From the NCBI GenBank assembly GCA_009103225.1, contig RHPI01003366.1, positions 1-64,000 on the forward strand: 64,000 nt of DNA. Direction: 5' to 3'. The DNA comes from Chlorokybus atmophyticus. Its lineage: Eukaryota > Streptophyta > Chlorokybophyceae > Chlorokybales > Chlorokybaceae. The notes under the pieces are model-generated. The model was not told where the DNA came from. It worked only from the letters and a program-made list of their open reading frames with translations, and searched no databases. A program made the position numbers and the translations under genes. Position 1 is the stretch's first letter. Every line of letters begins with the position of its first letter. Below, piece by piece: positions 61,357-64,000 of the stretch.

Positions 61357-64000
61357 TCAAACTTGAATGGGAATTTTGCCGACCCCAGCAGCGGCCACAG
61401 TCCTCGCATTGGGATTGCTAGCTCCACGGCCGGGCATGCTTGATCCATGTGAACAAAGCACAACAGGAGGTGAGTCCATATTGGACGTCAAGGAGGGAGA
61501 GTCACTCTCGCTGTGCGTGCTGCCATCAACAGAAGGTGCGGCCGGGCAGTCAAGATGGTGCTCGCTGAAGGTTACACTACTGCATGGCAATGGGCTGTGG
61601 ATCGCTGTGGTCATGTTGTCATCTAGAGCAGACAAGTCCGGGAAAGGTCGTATTGGGGTTACTGAGGGTTTGTCAGGTTGGGATGGATTTCTGAAGAAGC
61701 TTGATATGGGCTTCTGCACACTAGGAGACAGCCTGGCCTTCTGCAAGCTGGGTGAGAGCCTTGACTCTGTTTTCTGACCTGAGTACGCCTCAATCACGTC
61801 TTTCTTGACCTGCAATAGCGCTTATCAGGGCAAGTAGTTTGACCAACCCGGCTGTAGAACATGAACCTATTCTGACCTGGTAGCGTCCGTCAGCCAGCTC
61901 GCACAGGTCCCGTACGCGCCATCTTAACTGCTGCTTGCTGATGCGGCAATCGGGATGTTGTAAGACGAAGTCATCTACACTTCTGTCCACGCCTTTTGTT
62001 GCACCAACCAGGAAAGCGACCTGCAAGACAGTGTGTTTGCAACTGTTGGACACGACTGCCTAAGCAAGTATGATGATTAGTTGCAATATCCAAAGTACTC
62101 TCACCAGCTTTGTCATCCATTCCTCTGCGATGGGCTTCAATTTCCGCTTCTGTGCAGGGCCTTCCTCATCGTGAGTTTCAGTGGCAGTGTTAGGAAGGGG
62201 TGGTGGTTGTATCACAATGCTCGGCGCTAGCACGTGCATGGAAAATGCCTCCAGGAAAGCTTGCTCCTTGGGCGGTAGAGGTGCCTCCGCTCCATCGCGC
62301 GGTTGAAAATTGCATATGACCAGCTGGTGGTTGGATCGGCGCACACGGTCGGCTAGTGTTGCAAAGCGCTCTCTGGTTCTTGCCCGCTTGGACCAAAGCT
62401 GGTCGTCATCTGCAATGCCACTTGTTGCGGGTTCTGCCACTGCATCCTGGTTCAATTCTGCCTCTACTAGATCTTCATCGCAGTTTGTCAATACGGCAGC
62501 GCGCTGCAAATGTACTGTCAGTGAAGCTGGTAGGTGAACCAATCAGCGGATCAAACCAAAACTGCCGCTCACTTCATCTTCTGACAAGTAGCCATCTTCT
62601 ACAACAAAACCATCATCCACATCGTCCGTTGCATCCTCCTCATCTTTCTCATTGTCACTGTCCGCCAGGCTTTCACCTGGTTCTTCCTATGAGGCACCAG
62701 TAGTGTTGTGAGAGGCAAGTCTTGACATGCATGCATGCACAACAGCGGGCCCTAAGCTTTGCTACTGCACTGACCTCTTCCCACTCGTCATCACTTTCAA
62801 ACTCGTAGTCGAGGTCGTGATCCTGCTTGAAGGGATGCCTGCCTGATACTGTGGAGCTGCAAAATGCATGCTGGTAAGGCACAGCCAGTTCCATCATGGT
62901 CTGAATGATTGCAGGTCCTGCTTACCTTGTCTTTGTGCCGGTGCCGTAAAACGCAGGGCGGTTGCTGCCAGAAAACTGCAGCAACTTTCGCCGATGCATG
63001 CATCTGCTGCTGGTGGGCTGCTCAGACGATGAGGGAGCCATGTCCCACTCGTCATCAACATCAACCATGATGACATCTGCAACCTTGCCAGTGCTTTGTT
63101 GCTTCTGAGACCAGCTTTGGAGACGTCGGATGTTCCATCCTCCATTTGTAAACTTGGGCTGTTCCTCAGCTGTGAGTGCATGCCATCGGCGGTGGTGCCA
63201 CCTGTTGGAAGTTCAATGCTCAATGCAAGCTGCGTGCATGTCAACAAGAATGCATGCCTGTCTTGAAAAATTCTGCTGCCAAGTCAGAGCGCCAATATAC
63301 GGTCGCTGGTACCATACCTTAATAGAGCAGCAGCGTCAACATCATCAACCACTGCCAATGCCTTGTCAATGAGCGTAGTCGTGGGTTTCTTAGAGACAGG
63401 TGAAGCAAGCATTGTGTCCACTGGGAGTATGTACGGCAAGAATTTTGGCTCTGCCGGAGCGGACTCAGGTTGCCTGTCTGATGTACCTGCTGTACCAGAA
63501 AGGGGACCATGCTCGTATTGCCAGTCACAACACTATACAATGACACAGCAACCACCACACAGCGAGTCCCAGATGAGTGTACCAGCTGTGGTTGGCGTCT
63601 TGCTTGATCGCTTCAAGAAGCGTTCCATAATGCTTGCCTGCTGTTTGAGTTCCAGCTGCTGCTTACGCTCGGCAGCCTCGCGTGCATGTTGTTTCTCCTG
63701 CTCTTTCAACTGCTTGTGAGCCTCTTTGGCCTGCACTAGCAAGCAGATAGTGTGTTAAGTCGTCTGATAATTAGATGGTGCTGTAAGTGCCTTCGCCAAA
63801 TGTAGAGTGACTCACCGCACGCTGCGCTTCGTGCTCGGCAGCCTTCACCACACGCTGCTTTTCCTTCTCAACCTCTTTAACCTGACGCTCAAGCGCCTTT
63901 GCCGCTTGCTTTTGCACTTTCGCCTCCCCTTTCACGGCATTTGTCTTTCTGCTCTTTCTGTCACCCTTTGGCTGTGATGTACTCGTGCTCGTGCTTGCAG
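61357..64000 (-). CDS. Chromatin assembly factor 1 large subunit (CAF-1 p150/FAS1), 5' end outside window
   Basis: CAF-1 deposits H3-H4 on newly replicated DNA. Exons on the - strand: from 64000 to 63816, 63730-63593, 63486-63318, 63201-62926, 62856-62775, 62686-62573, 62526-62105, 62020-61877 and 61809-61357. First comes the charged KER-type helix (LERQVKEVEKEKQRVVKA, then KQQLELKQQASIMERFLKR). Next is the hallmark KLLQFSGSNRPAFYGTGTK, then HPFKQDHDLDYEFESDDEW with the acidic EEPGESLADSDNEKDEED, and DDGFVVEDGYLSEDE. The end has a winged-helix-like segment (DDFVLQHPDCRISKQQLRW) and a canonical PCNA-binding box QKPISSFF. Splice phases are consistent and no lesion is seen. The start lies beyond base 64000. 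Confidence 0.9.

Overview
This is a nuclear genome window from a eukaryote, most likely a chlorophyte green alga. The supporting evidence is as follows. Genes are broken by many short GT-AG introns rich in TG/CA. The primer-binding sites of the Copia elements match the anticodon arm of a plant-type initiator tRNA-Met. TGTAA, the usual chlorophyte polyadenylation signal, lies in the LTRs and just after the transferrin gene. A multi-lobe transferrin, a protein type known from Dunaliella, lies beside a ZIP metal transporter. The species cannot be named from the sequence.

Layout. 1-2750 is AT-rich and gene-poor. From 3066 to 55465 a single transferrin-like gene (signal peptide, four lobes, C-terminal membrane anchor) can be followed on the + strand, but it has been blown apart: about 3.1-12.85 kb, 38.67-38.98 kb and 53.87-55.47 kb are transferrin exons, and everything between them is inserted DNA. 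The exons carry many frameshifts and stops, so it is a pseudogene as it stands. The insertions are: a decayed Copia (7.66-12.39 kb); a younger Copia with 5-bp target duplications (12.88-17.80 kb); a large composite 'element A' (17.9-38.6 kb) carrying a decayed TNP2/CACTA-type transposase, a SET-domain gene, a coiled-coil gene, a solo LTR and a nested intact Copia (21.88-26.86 kb); and an 11.1-kb Academ-like DNA transposon (38996-50091) inside a smaller 'element C' (to 53.8 kb). Elements A and C are bordered by dense arrays of GGACCA...TGGTCC palindromes.

The best candidate for a new system is the 38996-50091 transposon. It has perfect 21-bp terminal inverted repeats and a 4-bp TTCC target duplication. 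It encodes an XPG/FEN-nuclease + CXC transposase of about 1,836 codons, plus a second gene that joins a Cys/His-rich N-terminus, a Tudor-like domain and a C5-cytosine DNA methyltransferase. A mobile element carrying its own chromatin-reader/DNA-methyltransferase fusion would be unusual. Both genes are clean except for single in-frame TAG codons.

Right flank: an organellar-type SSU rRNA fragment (56418-56560), tandem repeats, a tRNA-Phe(GAA), an apparently intact four-exon ZIP transporter (58958-60375, +) and the 3' part of the large subunit of chromatin assembly factor 1 (61357 to beyond 64000, -). The transferrin-ZIP neighbourhood suggests an ancestral metal-uptake cluster.
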